In this document: one piece after another, positions 6,988-15,369 of the stretch
Position numbering within the stretch: position 1 is the first letter of the stretch
Layout: each line of letters begins with the position of its first letter
Origin: Leptofilum sp050292445
GTDB lineage: Bacteria > Chloroflexota > Anaerolineae > Promineifilales > Promineifilaceae
NCBI GenBank assembly: GCA_050292445.1
Contig: JBNKLQ010000078.1
Span: 1-22,303 of the forward strand
Direction: 5' to 3'
Length of the DNA: 22,303 nt
Made by a program: the position numbers and the translations under genes
Notes under the pieces: model-generated
Told to the model about the DNA's origin: nothing
The model's database searches: none
Seen by the model: the letters and a program-made list of their open reading frames with translations, nothing else

Positions 6988-8550
6988 TCACGTTTCATGA
7001 ATCGCTTCCACTGGTCGCGTTTGTTCTAGCGTACGCCAGGCGTTTTTGATGTCTTGAAGCTCCTGCTCGGTTTCAGGCAGTTCACCGTAGCGAATTTTAA
7101 CATAGGCGGTGGTGATGAGCTGGGTTTCCCGGCGATTTTCTGGCCACGCTTTGGCCAACGTTCTTAAGAATTCATAGGGCGTTTCGGCATCCAGCCGAGG
7201 ATAGCCGTTGGCGTCGGCGGCGCGCAGCATTTTGCGATAAACACGGCGGATGGAAACGGCCGTTTGCCAATCACGCAGCAAGCCCAGCCGACCCAACAGC
7301 CGTTGCAGCAACCCTTCCTCTTCTAAATCATCGTCACCATCGCTGTGCACAAAACTGCCGTGCTGGGCTGCCATTTTTGTGCCACGATACAGGCGGCTTA
7401 CCAGCAAGGCTACCAGCAAAATAAAGGCCACGGCCAACAGCAAGATGATGATTTGCACATTGCGACTTAGTTGAAAACCCAGCCCTTCAATATCATCAAA
7501 AATGAACCTGGTTTCCAAAGGATTGGATCCGCCCTGGCTTTGCAGCTGTTCAAGCGGTACCCGTTGAGCGATAAAGAATTTCCCCAGAATTTTGCCCAGG
7601 TAGGCCCACTGTGCCTGAAACCAGGGGCCGATGGCCGTCAAAATGCCGTTCAGTAAGTTAGAAAACAAATCAACCAGTTCCAGAAACGGCACCAGTAAGA
7701 AGATGAGGGTGATGAGCGCCACCGCACCAGTGAGCCGTAGGCCATTCCAGACAGGTGCCAACCAGCCCACAACGCTGTTTGCCGATTCGCCGCTGATGAT
7801 GATTGCCAGCGTGCCGGCCGTGAGAATGGTGAGCAGACTGGCCAGAAGAACGGCCGTTAACCAGCGCGGGTTTAAGGCCACTGCTTGTCCCCGTTGGTCT
7901 TTTTCAATTTCTTCGGCGCGGATAAGAGCAACGGCCGTTAAGCCTGCCAAAAAGAAGAGCAAAATGTAGGGACTGCTATCCCAAAGTAGATTTGTGCTGG
8001 CTAGCCAAATGACCAGCGGGGCTAAAATCAGCCCACCAACGCGCAGTCGCAGTCCGGCGCGATTAATACCGTACTCACGTTTGGCCAACTGCAACCCTCT
8101 GGCCCACACCAGCACAATGGTGCCAAATAGCAATACGTCCCGCAGCCACACACTGTTACCTTTCTCATTAATGGCGATCATGAGTTCCCCAACCCAGGCA
8201 AAGCTTAAAATTGAACTACCCTCATGGAAAAAAGTAGGCAGCATGAGAACGATGATGAGGAACAACGTCAACGCCATGACCGTTTGTTGGTGCTGCGGTG
8301 GCAGCTGGATGGCACTCATCAGCCGGGTTAGATTAAAGGCAAACAGCATCAACACGAGCAGCCACAGCAGCACAACCCCCGGCGGCCAATACCGCGCCCA
8401 GCGCATAAGGCCCAGCAAAAAAGGCGTCAGCAACGCCACATCCATCACCGCCCAGGACAAATAAAGCAGCTCGTGCTGCACATGTCCCCAGGCCGTTAGG
8501 AAGGCTTCATAACGGGGCGAAAGCGTGTCGCGATCAACAGTCAGGCGCAT
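6988..8550 (-). CDS. DUF4129 membrane protein, copy 1
   Basis: 520 residues with the same plan as its downstream paralogue. An N-terminal AWGHVQHELLYLSWAVMDVA segment (compare AWAYARRELVFISWALMEVA in the other copy) is followed by about ten hydrophobic stretches, then a helix near 370-390. The soluble tail ends in ETPYEFLRTLAKAWPENRRE and ITTAYVKIRYGELPET, the DUF4129 signature. An acidic DGDDDLEEEG stretch precedes the tail. It lies 30 bp upstream of its paralogue and 70 bp after DUF58, so co-transcription is likely. The pair looks like a tandem duplication that has diverged widely. No ribosome site is visible before the ATG. Confidence 0.8.
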   Translation of the reverse strand: MRLTVDRDTLSPRYEAFLTAWGHVQHELLYLSWAVMDVALLTPFLLGLMRWARYWPPGVVLLWLLVLMLFAFNLTRLMSAIQLPPQHQQTVMALTLFLIIVLMLPTFFHEGSSILSFAWVGELMIAINEKGNSVWLRDVLLFGTIVLVWARGLQLAKREYGINRAGLRLRVGGLILAPLVIWLASTNLLWDSSPYILLFFLAGLTAVALIRAEEIEKDQRGQAVALNPRWLTAVLLASLLTILTAGTLAIIISGESANSVVGWLAPVWNGLRLTGAVALITLIFLLVPFLELVDLFSNLLNGILTAIGPWFQAQWAYLGKILGKFFIAQRVPLEQLQSQGGSNPLETRFIFDDIEGLGFQLSRNVQIIILLLAVAFILLVALLVSRLYRGTKMAAQHGSFVHSDGDDDLEEEGLLQRLLGRLGLLRDWQTAVSIRRVYRKMLRAADANGYPRLDAETPYEFLRTLAKAWPENRRETQLITTAYVKIRYGELPETEQELQDIKNAWRTLEQTRPVEAIHET

Positions 8551-8559
8551 AGGTTAGGT

Positions 8560-8590
8560 GTTTGCAAGTGTGCGAGTTTGCAAGTACGAG
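8560..8590. repeat. Short tandem repeat between DUF58 and DUF4129 genes
   Basis: GTTTGCAAGTGTGCGA (8560-8575) is followed directly by GTTTGCAAGTACGAG (8576-8590), two 16-nt units with one gap and one change. It lies in the 70-bp intergenic stretch just upstream of the DUF4129 start. Two units only; function unknown. Confidence 0.6.
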
Positions 8591-8620
8591 TCTCATTAAC
8601 AATTTACTATTAACCATTCC

Positions 8621-10087
8621 TCAATTCGTATCATCCAGCTCAAATTCCAATCCCACTGGTTCTGGCGCGGGAATGCTGCCCAGCGCGGCTTCGGTGACGG
8701 TGCTGGGCTTGTGTTCTTTTTGGAAGGCGGGGGCGCTGGCCGGAATGTGGTAGGCCAAAATGTTGCCCAATCCTTTGGGCGGTGGCTCGTCGGCCAGAGA
8801 AATGAGCACCACGCGCCGCCCCGCTTCTTTGAGGCGGATCAGCGCAACCATGATCTCTTCGGTGACAACGGCCGTTACCAACACAATCGTACTCGCCCAG
8901 GGCAGCGATGGGCTGGTGCGCAGCATCATGTTTTCGATGGAGCCGGTGGCAAATTCGGTGACAGCGGCCAATGCTTCCAGCACGTGGGCCAACTGCTCCG
9001 GCGAACGACTGGGTCGCACCCGAATGGGCTGGTCGGAGTTGGGCACGGAGCCGTTGGCGTAGACGCCCACGCCCCAACTTTGCTGTACGCCATAGTTGGC
9101 AATCGATCCGGCCACGCTGACGCCACGCTCCAGCAGTTCCGGGTCGAAGCCCATCCAATGCTTGGCAAAAGTAGCCACGTTGAGAAACACAGCAATCGTC
9201 ATGCCGGTGGATGGGTCATACACTTTGGTTTGGATGTTGCCGCGAACGGCCGTTGCCTTCCAATGCACATCCCGAAAACGATCCCCTGGCTGATAATCCC
9301 GCACGCCCTGTGTTTTAATCGGATCAGTAAACAGGCTGCGCAGCACCTTCACATCGCCAAACGGTTCCTTGGCGGGCAGCCCCAGCTCTTCCAAGGGATA
9401 GATTTGGGGGAAAATGATTAGCTGATCAATGTATTGATGATCTCGTTGAATGGTAAATAGGGTAAAAATATCGCCAGATTCATAACTGACTGGCCCTAAT
9501 TTGTAATAGCCCCGCTTGGGAAAACGAAGGGTGAAGGTGCGTTCGGTTTGTTCATGGCCGGACAGCGAGAAGGTGTTTTGCAGCGTATAGCGTCCCGTGA
9601 TTTCGCTGGACATTTGGGAGATAGCATGTTCATTGTCAATGGCAATTGGCAGTTCATCCCGAAATTGTAACCAGGTGAGCGGCAGCGATTTGTCGTTGCT
9701 CGCTGTTACCGTTAGTTCGATGGGTTCGCCGGGAAAAACGCGGTTGCGATCAAAGCGGCGTTCGTAAGAGACACCAAGCAGCGACAAGTTTTTCCAGGTT
9801 GTGCTGACACCTACAATCAGTAGTAGCACCAACCCCAGGGCCAGCATCGTTGGTTGGCGTCCTGCCACCAGCCCGATGATGAGAAATAGAACCGCCAGCG
9901 GCACCCAGGCATCGCTAAAAATAGAATTTTCGCGCTCACGCAGCACCAATCCGCGCGCCTTGGCAATGTCGGCCATGTTCACCTGGCCGGTGAGCGCTGT
10001 GCGCATCACATTTTGCCGTGCTTGCTTTTGGGCTTCCTGCTGGTTCTCGCGTACAACGAGATGAATTTCCCGAATATTTTCAGTCAT
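8621..10087 (-). CDS. DUF58 domain protein (vWA-like, membrane anchored)
   Basis: 488 residues. Two hydrophobic stretches near 61-97 anchor it to the membrane. A beta-rich region follows (FPGEPIELTVTASNDKSLPL, residues 118-137). Then comes the DUF58 signature RDYQPGDRFRDVHWKATA (263-280) and a vWA-like C-terminal half. DUF58 proteins are regularly paired with MoxR AAA ATPases and are thought to act with them as chaperone partners in envelope maturation; the substrate is unknown. It starts 28 bp after the moxR stop. The N-terminal 50 residues are polar and helical and are not explained by the domain. The acidic tail ends LEFELDDTN. Confidence 0.9.
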   Translation of the reverse strand: MTENIREIHLVVRENQQEAQKQARQNVMRTALTGQVNMADIAKARGLVLRERENSIFSDAWVPLAVLFLIIGLVAGRQPTMLALGLVLLLIVGVSTTWKNLSLLGVSYERRFDRNRVFPGEPIELTVTASNDKSLPLTWLQFRDELPIAIDNEHAISQMSSEITGRYTLQNTFSLSGHEQTERTFTLRFPKRGYYKLGPVSYESGDIFTLFTIQRDHQYIDQLIIFPQIYPLEELGLPAKEPFGDVKVLRSLFTDPIKTQGVRDYQPGDRFRDVHWKATAVRGNIQTKVYDPSTGMTIAVFLNVATFAKHWMGFDPELLERGVSVAGSIANYGVQQSWGVGVYANGSVPNSDQPIRVRPSRSPEQLAHVLEALAAVTEFATGSIENMMLRTSPSLPWASTIVLVTAVVTEEIMVALIRLKEAGRRVVLISLADEPPPKGLGNILAYHIPASAPAFQKEHKPSTVTEAALGSIPAPEPVGLEFELDDTN

Positions 10088-10115
10088 TTTGTCTTAATAA
10101 GTGCCTGGCACTGCT

Positions 10116-11075
10116 TTAACTCTCTACCGGAACAGGGACTGTATCAACCACTTCACGGATGACGTCTTCCGGCTGGCGGCCACGCAGGCGGGTTTGTGGA
10201 TTGACCATGAGGCGGTGGGTGAGCACGTAGGGGGCCATCGTTTTGACGTCGTCGGGAATGACAAATTCCCGGTCGCGGATGGCGGCCAGCGCCTGGCAGG
10301 TGTGGTAGAGGGCCATTGTGGCGCGCGGGCTGGCTCCCAATTCAATATCGGCATGATCGCGGGTGGCTCGACACACGTTGACAATGTAGTTGCGTACCGA
10401 ATCTTCCACGCGAATAGTGCGAACCTTGTCCTGCATCCCTAAGATTTCTTCAGGATCGACCACTTTTTCCAGCGTATCCAGCGGGTCTTGCCGTTCAAAG
10501 CGGAGCAGGATGTTGTTTTCTTCTTCAGCGGAAGGGTAACCAATGGCCACCTTCATGAGGAAGCGGTCAAGTTGGGCCTCAGGCAGGGGGAAGGTGCCTT
10601 CCAACTCTACAGGATTTTGCGTGGCCAGAACGAGAAACGGCCGTTCCAAGCGATGAGTGGCAATATCTACCGTCACCTGCCGCTCCTGCATCGCTTCTAG
10701 CAGCGATGATTGAGTGCGGGGCGTGGCTCGATTGATCTCATCCGCCAGCAAAATTTGGGCAAAAATGGGGCCGGGACGGAATTCAAATTCTTGCTTCTTC
10801 TGGTTGTAAAAATAGATGCCTGTCACATCAGATGGCAGCAAATCGGGGGTGAACTGCACCCGGCGAAAGGTACAGCCCAGCGAAGCAGCAATTGTTTTGG
10901 CCAGGGTGGTCTTGCCCGTGCCCGGCACATCCTCTAGCAGCAAATGGCCGCCGGTGAGCATGGCGATCAATGCCAAATCAATAATTTCATCCTTGCCAAT
11001 AATTACTTTTTGGATATTTTGGCGGAGCCTTGAGGCGGTTTCTGCAATCGTCGTTGTTTCCTGTTCTGCAATCAT
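10116..11075 (-). CDS. MoxR-family AAA+ ATPase
   Basis: 319 residues from the ATG at 11075. Walker A EDVPGTGKTT is at 48-57 and Walker B ILLADEINR at 108-115. The MoxR hallmarks follow: QSSLLEAMQERQVT, FLVLATQNPVELEGTFPLPEAQLDRF, and the C-terminal ASPRATMALYHTCQALAAI lid. These ATPases are proposed to remodel or activate vWA-type partners, here the DUF58 protein just downstream. I chose the ATG at 11075, which has AAGGGAAC upstream. An in-frame start at 11198 would translate an intergenic inverted repeat (the GFFAALRMT part) and is rejected. The gene opens a four-gene - strand unit with DUF58 and two DUF4129 proteins. Confidence 0.95.
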   Translation of the reverse strand: MIAEQETTTIAETASRLRQNIQKVIIGKDEIIDLALIAMLTGGHLLLEDVPGTGKTTLAKTIAASLGCTFRRVQFTPDLLPSDVTGIYFYNQKKQEFEFRPGPIFAQILLADEINRATPRTQSSLLEAMQERQVTVDIATHRLERPFLVLATQNPVELEGTFPLPEAQLDRFLMKVAIGYPSAEEENNILLRFERQDPLDTLEKVVDPEEILGMQDKVRTIRVEDSVRNYIVNVCRATRDHADIELGASPRATMALYHTCQALAAIRDREFVIPDDVKTMAPYVLTHRLMVNPQTRLRGRQPEDVIREVVDTVPVPVES

Positions 11076-11095
11076 AAATGTTCCCTTGTTTTGTC

Positions 11096-11225
11096 TTGTC
11101 ATTCTGAGCGCAGCGAAGAATCCCTCCGGAGTAGTAACCGAGCATACCTGGCTCACGCACAAAGGTTCCAGACAGCAAGGTTTAGAGGGATTCTTCATTC
11201 CGCTGCGCTACATTCAGAATGACAA
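11096..11225. repeat. Large inverted repeat of the GTCATTCTGAGCG...AAGAATC type
   Basis: The left arm (11096-11125) begins TTGTCATTCTGAGCGCAGCG and ends AAGAATCCCT. The right arm (11186-11225), read on the other strand, is the same sequence with two 5-nt insertions, ATGTA and GAATG. A 60-bp loop separates them. I recognise this as one of the widespread intergenic repeat families of Chloroflexota and other metagenomic genomes. It lies between the CBS-domain enzyme and moxR and might end the transcript of the former; there is no T-run. Confidence 0.8.
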
Positions 11226-11317
11226 TTGTAGGTAGCGCGTTGCCCTTGAAGGCTGAACGATAGCGAAATGGGCTGTCTCAGCTAATACAAACTCATATCA
11301 AAATCGTATCAAAAACA

Positions 11318-12742
11318 TCAGCGGACCTGTGTTGAAAGAAAGTCCAGAATGTCGATTTTGGTCAGGATGCCCTGCACCTGATCATCCGTAGCGATGATGA
11401 CGGCGCTGTGCTTGCTGAAGATGCCCACGAGTGTTTCTAGCGGCGCACTGGGTCGCACCACCGGTACATTGGTTTCGATGATGGCTTCAATGGTTTCATC
11501 GGGCGAATGTTTGGCATGGTCGGTGAGCAGGATGTGATTCAGCAGATCGATTTCTGAGACGACGCCAAGGAGACGGCCGTCTTCAGCCAAAACCGGCAAC
11601 TGCGATACATTGTACTGTTTCATCATGGCCACCACATCCGTCATCAAATCGGTGGGCTTGGCGGTGATAATCTCATCAGCATGTTTGGCTGCCTGAATAT
11701 CTGCCGCGCGGAAATCGACCCAGGTTTGCTCTAGGAATCCATTCTCGCGTAGCCATTCATCGTCAAACACTTTACTCAAGTAGCGTGATCCCGAATCGGG
11801 CAAAATCACCACGACGACATCATCCTTGCCCAGCTTTTGGTCATAGGCATATTTGATGGCCCCAGCCACGGCCGACCCGCAGGAGCCGCCGCAGAAGATG
11901 CCTTCTTCCCGCACCAGGCGGCGGGTCATGAGGAAGCTTTCCTTGTCGTTGACCTGCACCACATGATCCACCACACTCAAATCCAACGTGCTAGGCAAAA
12001 AATCTTCGCCGATGCCTTCCACTTTGTACCCTTCCGCCTTTATGGTACGGCCGCTGCGGTGCAATTCATACAAAATTGAGCCGACCGGATCCACCCCCAC
12101 AATCTTAATATGCGGATTTTTCTCTTTTAGATAGCGACCCGTGCCAGTGATGGTGCCACCTGTGCCCATGCCCACCACCAGGTGAGTCATGCGCCCTTTG
12201 GTTTGCCGCCACAGTTCTGGCCCGGTGGATTCCACATGCGCCTGGGGATTCACCGGGTTGTGATATTGGTTGGCCAAAATGGCGTTGGGAGTCTCTTCTA
12301 CCAGCTTGTTGGCGACAGAATAATAACTGCGGGGGTCGTCTGGCTCCACGGCCGTTGGTGTTACCACTACTCTGGCCCCAAAAGCACGCAGCAGCAAAAT
12401 CTTCTCCTGTGACATCTTGTCGGGCATCACAAAAATGCAGCGATACCCTTTAATGGCGGCGGCAATGGCCAGCCCCACGCCGGTATTGCCGGAGGTCGAT
12501 TCAACGATGGTGCCGCCGGGCTTTAATTTGCCGCTGCGTTCGGCATCTTCAATAATGGCTGGCCCAATGCGGTCCTTCACTGAGCCGCCGGGGTTGAAAA
12601 ATTCTACTTTGGCCAGCACGGTGCAGGGCAGGTCGCTCACCACCGAGTTGAGCCGCACCAGCGGCGTGTCGCCAATTGTTTCCAGAATGGAGTTGTAGAC
12701 ATCCATTTCTTTTTCTGTTTGTTCCGTTAATAGTTGTTCCAT
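11318..12742 (-). CDS. Cystathionine beta-synthase / cysteine synthase with two C-terminal CBS domains
   Basis: 474 residues from the ATG at 12742. The N-terminal fold-type II PLP domain has NPGGSVKDR with Lys56 as the PLP lysine, the phosphate loop STSGNTG (82-88), and MGTGGTITGTGRYLKE further on. Residues from about 345 form two CBS modules (PTDLMTDVVAMMKQYNVSQL and NVPVVRPSAPLETLVGIFSK), which in this family bind adenosyl ligands. It joins serine or O-acetylserine with homocysteine or sulfide; which reaction cannot be told from sequence, but the CBS pair favours cystathionine beta-synthase. The ATG at 12742 is chosen because AGGTGA lies 5 nt upstream. A longer in-frame start at 12904 adds 54 unconserved residues. 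Confidence 0.92.
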   Translation of the reverse strand: MEQLLTEQTEKEMDVYNSILETIGDTPLVRLNSVVSDLPCTVLAKVEFFNPGGSVKDRIGPAIIEDAERSGKLKPGGTIVESTSGNTGVGLAIAAAIKGYRCIFVMPDKMSQEKILLLRAFGARVVVTPTAVEPDDPRSYYSVANKLVEETPNAILANQYHNPVNPQAHVESTGPELWRQTKGRMTHLVVGMGTGGTITGTGRYLKEKNPHIKIVGVDPVGSILYELHRSGRTIKAEGYKVEGIGEDFLPSTLDLSVVDHVVQVNDKESFLMTRRLVREEGIFCGGSCGSAVAGAIKYAYDQKLGKDDVVVVILPDSGSRYLSKVFDDEWLRENGFLEQTWVDFRAADIQAAKHADEIITAKPTDLMTDVVAMMKQYNVSQLPVLAEDGRLLGVVSEIDLLNHILLTDHAKHSPDETIEAIIETNVPVVRPSAPLETLVGIFSKHSAVIIATDDQVQGILTKIDILDFLSTQVR

Positions 12743-13120
12743 ATGGTTCACCTGTACATGAATGGGTTGTGGGGAACGGCCGTTTGCTGCCAACCTGAGC
12801 GCAAAATCACGTTCCGCGCCAAGTATACACGAACCGTGCCCGACGATGAAATGAGGCTGGCTTTCCGGTATGGTAGAGATTTGCAAAACGTTTGGAATAA
12901 CCACCTTATCTCTGGTAGAATCTCTTGAGACAACTCAAACAATTTCTCGAAAAGCCATTGATTAGAACCTGCCAGAGATTCTTCTATCATTTCATTTTAT
13001 ATAGTTCGTGGGAAACGGCCGTACAGCCAAACGGTCGCTAAAAAAGATCAACGATAGAGTAACGATAACCTGTTAACTTTAAACCAATTCGGTTCGCAGT
13101 AATTCCAAACAGGAGGCAGT
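12743..13120. other. Divergent intergenic region (378 bp) between the PLP enzyme and the glycosidase-like gene
   Basis: No convincing gene is seen. A TATACT at 12827-12822 on the - strand could be the -10 of the PLP enzyme gene (leader about 73 nt), without a good -35. On the + strand TATAGT lies near 13001 before the glycosidase-like gene, also without a -35. ACGGCCGT occurs at 12776 and 13015. Two overlapping stems compete: TCTCTGGTAG (12909) with CTGCCAGAGA (12969), and AGAATCTCT (12917) with AGAGATTCT (12974). A direct repeat AACGATA occurs at 13050 and 13061. A strong ribosome site AGGAGG (13111-13116) serves the + strand gene. Confidence 0.5.
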
Positions 13121-15208
13121 ATGAATACTCGCACAAGCATCGATCAGGCCGAAGCGGCCGGATTTGAAGCGCCCAACGTTGATTTAGACAATGTAATGTC
13201 AGGGCAATCGTTCCAGGCAATATGGGGGTTCAAAAATATAGGAACCACAGCATGGAATACGGACTATAAATTCTGCTACAGTGGCACTCCCCATACGGAA
13301 ACGCAAAATGACCCTCATTCGGTGATGGCTCCTTTCCGTGCCTACACATTGGGGGAACTCGGCGTTGCCGCGAGGATACCGCCAGGCGATACCGTTCACC
13401 TCTCTCTAACGCTCACAGTTCCCACTATGCTTGGTGCTCATGCCACCACCTGGCAATTGCAAACGCCAGACGGCCGTTCCTTTGGTCCATTGCGTTGGAT
13501 GCGCGCTATCGTCACAGAAAAAGTGGCGGTGTCTGAACCTCAGCTTCCAGACGTGTCCCCGCCAGCTAGCTGGCGGGCGGTCATCTGGCGCATTACCAGC
13601 GTTTTTGAATCTGGTGTGCCAGACGGCCGTGCCGATGCTTACCAAAATGCCGATGCTGGGATTGTCAGCTTTGGCAAACACCAGGCGACGCTGCAATCAG
13701 GCAATTTGGAAAAGGTACTGGACGCCTATCATCGGCGCAGCAGTTCACCAGCTAGCCAGGCGTTGCAGCAGGAGTTTGCCCAGCGCGTTCGGCAGAAAGA
13801 AGAAACTTTGCGCCACGATGCCCGTTTTAAGGAACTATTGCTAGAAGCTGCTCAAGAATCAGCAATGAGCGAGGCTCAGGATGAAATTTTTGCCGAAAGA
13901 TTTTATCGGCCAGTTGTGGTGGAGGCCCGCAAGCTGGGCGTGCATTCACCGTTGGGGCTGGCTTGTCTGTATGATACGCGCATTCAGGGAGGATTAGAGG
14001 CTGTGGTTACGGCCGTTTCTCAAAAACTCAACGTGCAAAAAGTTGGCGACACAGGTCCGACTGGCCCGGTAGACGAACCCACCTGGCTGCGCACCTTTCT
14101 CGACGAGCGCGAAGCCAGGCTCAATCGTCTGGCAGACAAACGAGAAGCAGAAAATAAACCAACAGGCGCTGAGTGGCTGCGTACCTCTACTTTTCGGGTG
14201 GTTGAACTGCGCAATTTGCTAGAGTCTGGCAACCTGGACCTGGCTGGTGAGTTCACCGTCCGTGACCAGCTCATTCACGGCCATGTCAAGGGACGGGAAC
14301 GGCCCGAGCCAACCGAGCCAGCCGAGGTCAAATCAGCCCCGGACACTCCTGCCTCGCCTGACCGGTACAATGGCCCGCCCGTTAAATTTGCCGCCGGACT
14401 TCACGGCCCTGGCGATGCCCACACCTGGCATGATGCCGGTTTCCGCAACATGCTTAAAAAGCTGAATATGCCCCTCAAGTTCATGTCCGACGGCGACCGC
14501 TTCCGCTGGTATGCCGATTTCCACAAGCCCCATCTCAACCTGGTGCGTGCCTTCTGGAAGCCGGACCCCAACCGGCGCAAAAGCGCCCAGCAGGCGTGGG
14601 ATGAGGACATTCGGGATGGCGTGATGAATTTTTATAAGGCCGGGGCGCGCAACTTTGAGGTCCACAACGAACCCCGTCTGCCGCACGAAGGCATGGGACA
14701 CCAATGGCAAAACGGTGCAGAGTTTGGCGATTTTTTGCGTGAACTGATGCTGATCATCAAGCAGCACTGTCCGGAAGCGCGGCTGTGGTATCCGGGTGAA
14801 TCCCCTGGTGTGCCCTGGACCGACCAGTTTGCCTTTACCTGGCCGGCCTACAAAAAAGTGTCTGACTTGTGCGATGGCATTTGCCAACACGCTTATTCGG
14901 GCAATACAGTGGATGTGGAAACGGCCGTTAAAGAAATCGTTGATCAGGTGCAAGGGTTTCATAAAGCAATGGGCGTTTGGAACAAGCCCATCATTGTGTC
15001 CGAATGCAGCGTGAACCGGGCAGCGTCGCCCGAATTTCGGGCCAAGGTGTATGCCAAAACAGCCCAAAAACTAAGCCAGATTCCCGGTGTGCAGGGTGTC
15101 TTCTGGTACATCTCTCACTGGAACGCCCCACCTGCAGAACAGGCCAATGCCGAAAGCTGGTACGGCACCAATTTAGCCAACCTGTACCAGCAGCAGATTG
15201 CTATTTAA
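13121..15208 (+). CDS. Three-module protein: NBR1-type Ig domain, GH46 chitosanase-like domain, GH TIM-barrel
   Basis: 695 residues, with no signal peptide. Residues about 17-133 resemble the NBR1/FW Ig-like domain (SGQSFQAIWGFKNIGTTAW, then IPPGDTVHLSLTLTVP). Residues about 150-390 resemble GH46 chitosanases (RITSVFESGVPDGRADAYQN with Glu163 as candidate acid, IVSFGKHQATLQSGNLEKVL). A Pro/Glu-rich linker (393-415) leads to a TIM-barrel glycosidase-like domain. There HNEP (Glu517) and VSEC (Glu628) are the likely acid/base and nucleophile, as in clan GH-A. It probably cuts a cell-wall or related polysaccharide, but the substrate is unknown and the lack of an export signal is odd. The start has AGGAGG 4 nt upstream. 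It lies 161 bp before the C39-LysM gene, on the same strand. Confidence 0.75.
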   Translation: MNTRTSIDQAEAAGFEAPNVDLDNVMSGQSFQAIWGFKNIGTTAWNTDYKFCYSGTPHTETQNDPHSVMAPFRAYTLGELGVAARIPPGDTVHLSLTLTVPTMLGAHATTWQLQTPDGRSFGPLRWMRAIVTEKVAVSEPQLPDVSPPASWRAVIWRITSVFESGVPDGRADAYQNADAGIVSFGKHQATLQSGNLEKVLDAYHRRSSSPASQALQQEFAQRVRQKEETLRHDARFKELLLEAAQESAMSEAQDEIFAERFYRPVVVEARKLGVHSPLGLACLYDTRIQGGLEAVVTAVSQKLNVQKVGDTGPTGPVDEPTWLRTFLDEREARLNRLADKREAENKPTGAEWLRTSTFRVVELRNLLESGNLDLAGEFTVRDQLIHGHVKGRERPEPTEPAEVKSAPDTPASPDRYNGPPVKFAAGLHGPGDAHTWHDAGFRNMLKKLNMPLKFMSDGDRFRWYADFHKPHLNLVRAFWKPDPNRRKSAQQAWDEDIRDGVMNFYKAGARNFEVHNEPRLPHEGMGHQWQNGAEFGDFLRELMLIIKQHCPEARLWYPGESPGVPWTDQFAFTWPAYKKVSDLCDGICQHAYSGNTVDVETAVKEIVDQVQGFHKAMGVWNKPIIVSECSVNRAASPEFRAKVYAKTAQKLSQIPGVQGVFWYISHWNAPPAEQANAESWYGTNLANLYQQQIAI

Positions 15209-15212
15209 ATGT

Positions 15213-15310
15213 GAACCACAAAGCGCGCTAAGGCTTGTCCTGAGCACTGCTGAAGGAACGCCAAGGGATCAAGTGAAAAGCTTGGCGAACTTTGCGTCCT
15301 TCGCGGTGAG
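15213..15310. repeat. Composite intergenic repeat with nested hairpin
   Basis: The left part ACCACAAAGCGCGC and the right part GACGCAAAG (read on the - strand, ending in ACCGCGAAGG) recall the CGCAAAG repeat of 110-162. Between them lies CTTGTCCTGAGCACTGCTGAAGG (shown here in part), which looks like the separate GTCCTGAGC...GAAGGAC repeat family. An inner stem CGCCAAG (15259-15265) / CTTGGCG (15281-15287) follows. It looks like one repeat element inserted into another. No T-run follows. Confidence 0.55.
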
Positions 15311-15369
15311 AATTGTAATTGACCACAACATAAATTTGTAACAGGTACCGAAAAATAAGGAGACATGAA

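Noticed and set aside
8711..9421. A 236-codon open frame on the + strand over the DUF58 gene
   Set aside because: It is antisense to a well-supported DUF58 protein, and its translation is His/Gly/Arg-rich without any motif.
11076..11198. Longer moxR start at 11198
   Set aside because: The 41 extra residues translate an intergenic inverted repeat, and the ATG at 11075 has a ribosome site.
12743..12904. Longer start for the CBS-domain PLP enzyme
   Set aside because: The 54 extra residues are unlike the family. AGGTGA stands 5 nt before the ATG at 12742, and a candidate -10 box lies within the extension.
12748..12990. Possible 80-residue - strand gene in the divergent gap
   Set aside because: No ribosome site, no recognisable motif, and it overlaps likely promoter sequence and two inverted repeats.
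14333..15067. A 244-codon open frame on the - strand inside the glycosidase-like gene
   Set aside because: It lies wholly within a gene with clear domain motifs and a strong ribosome site on the + strand. Its translation shows no recognisable domain.
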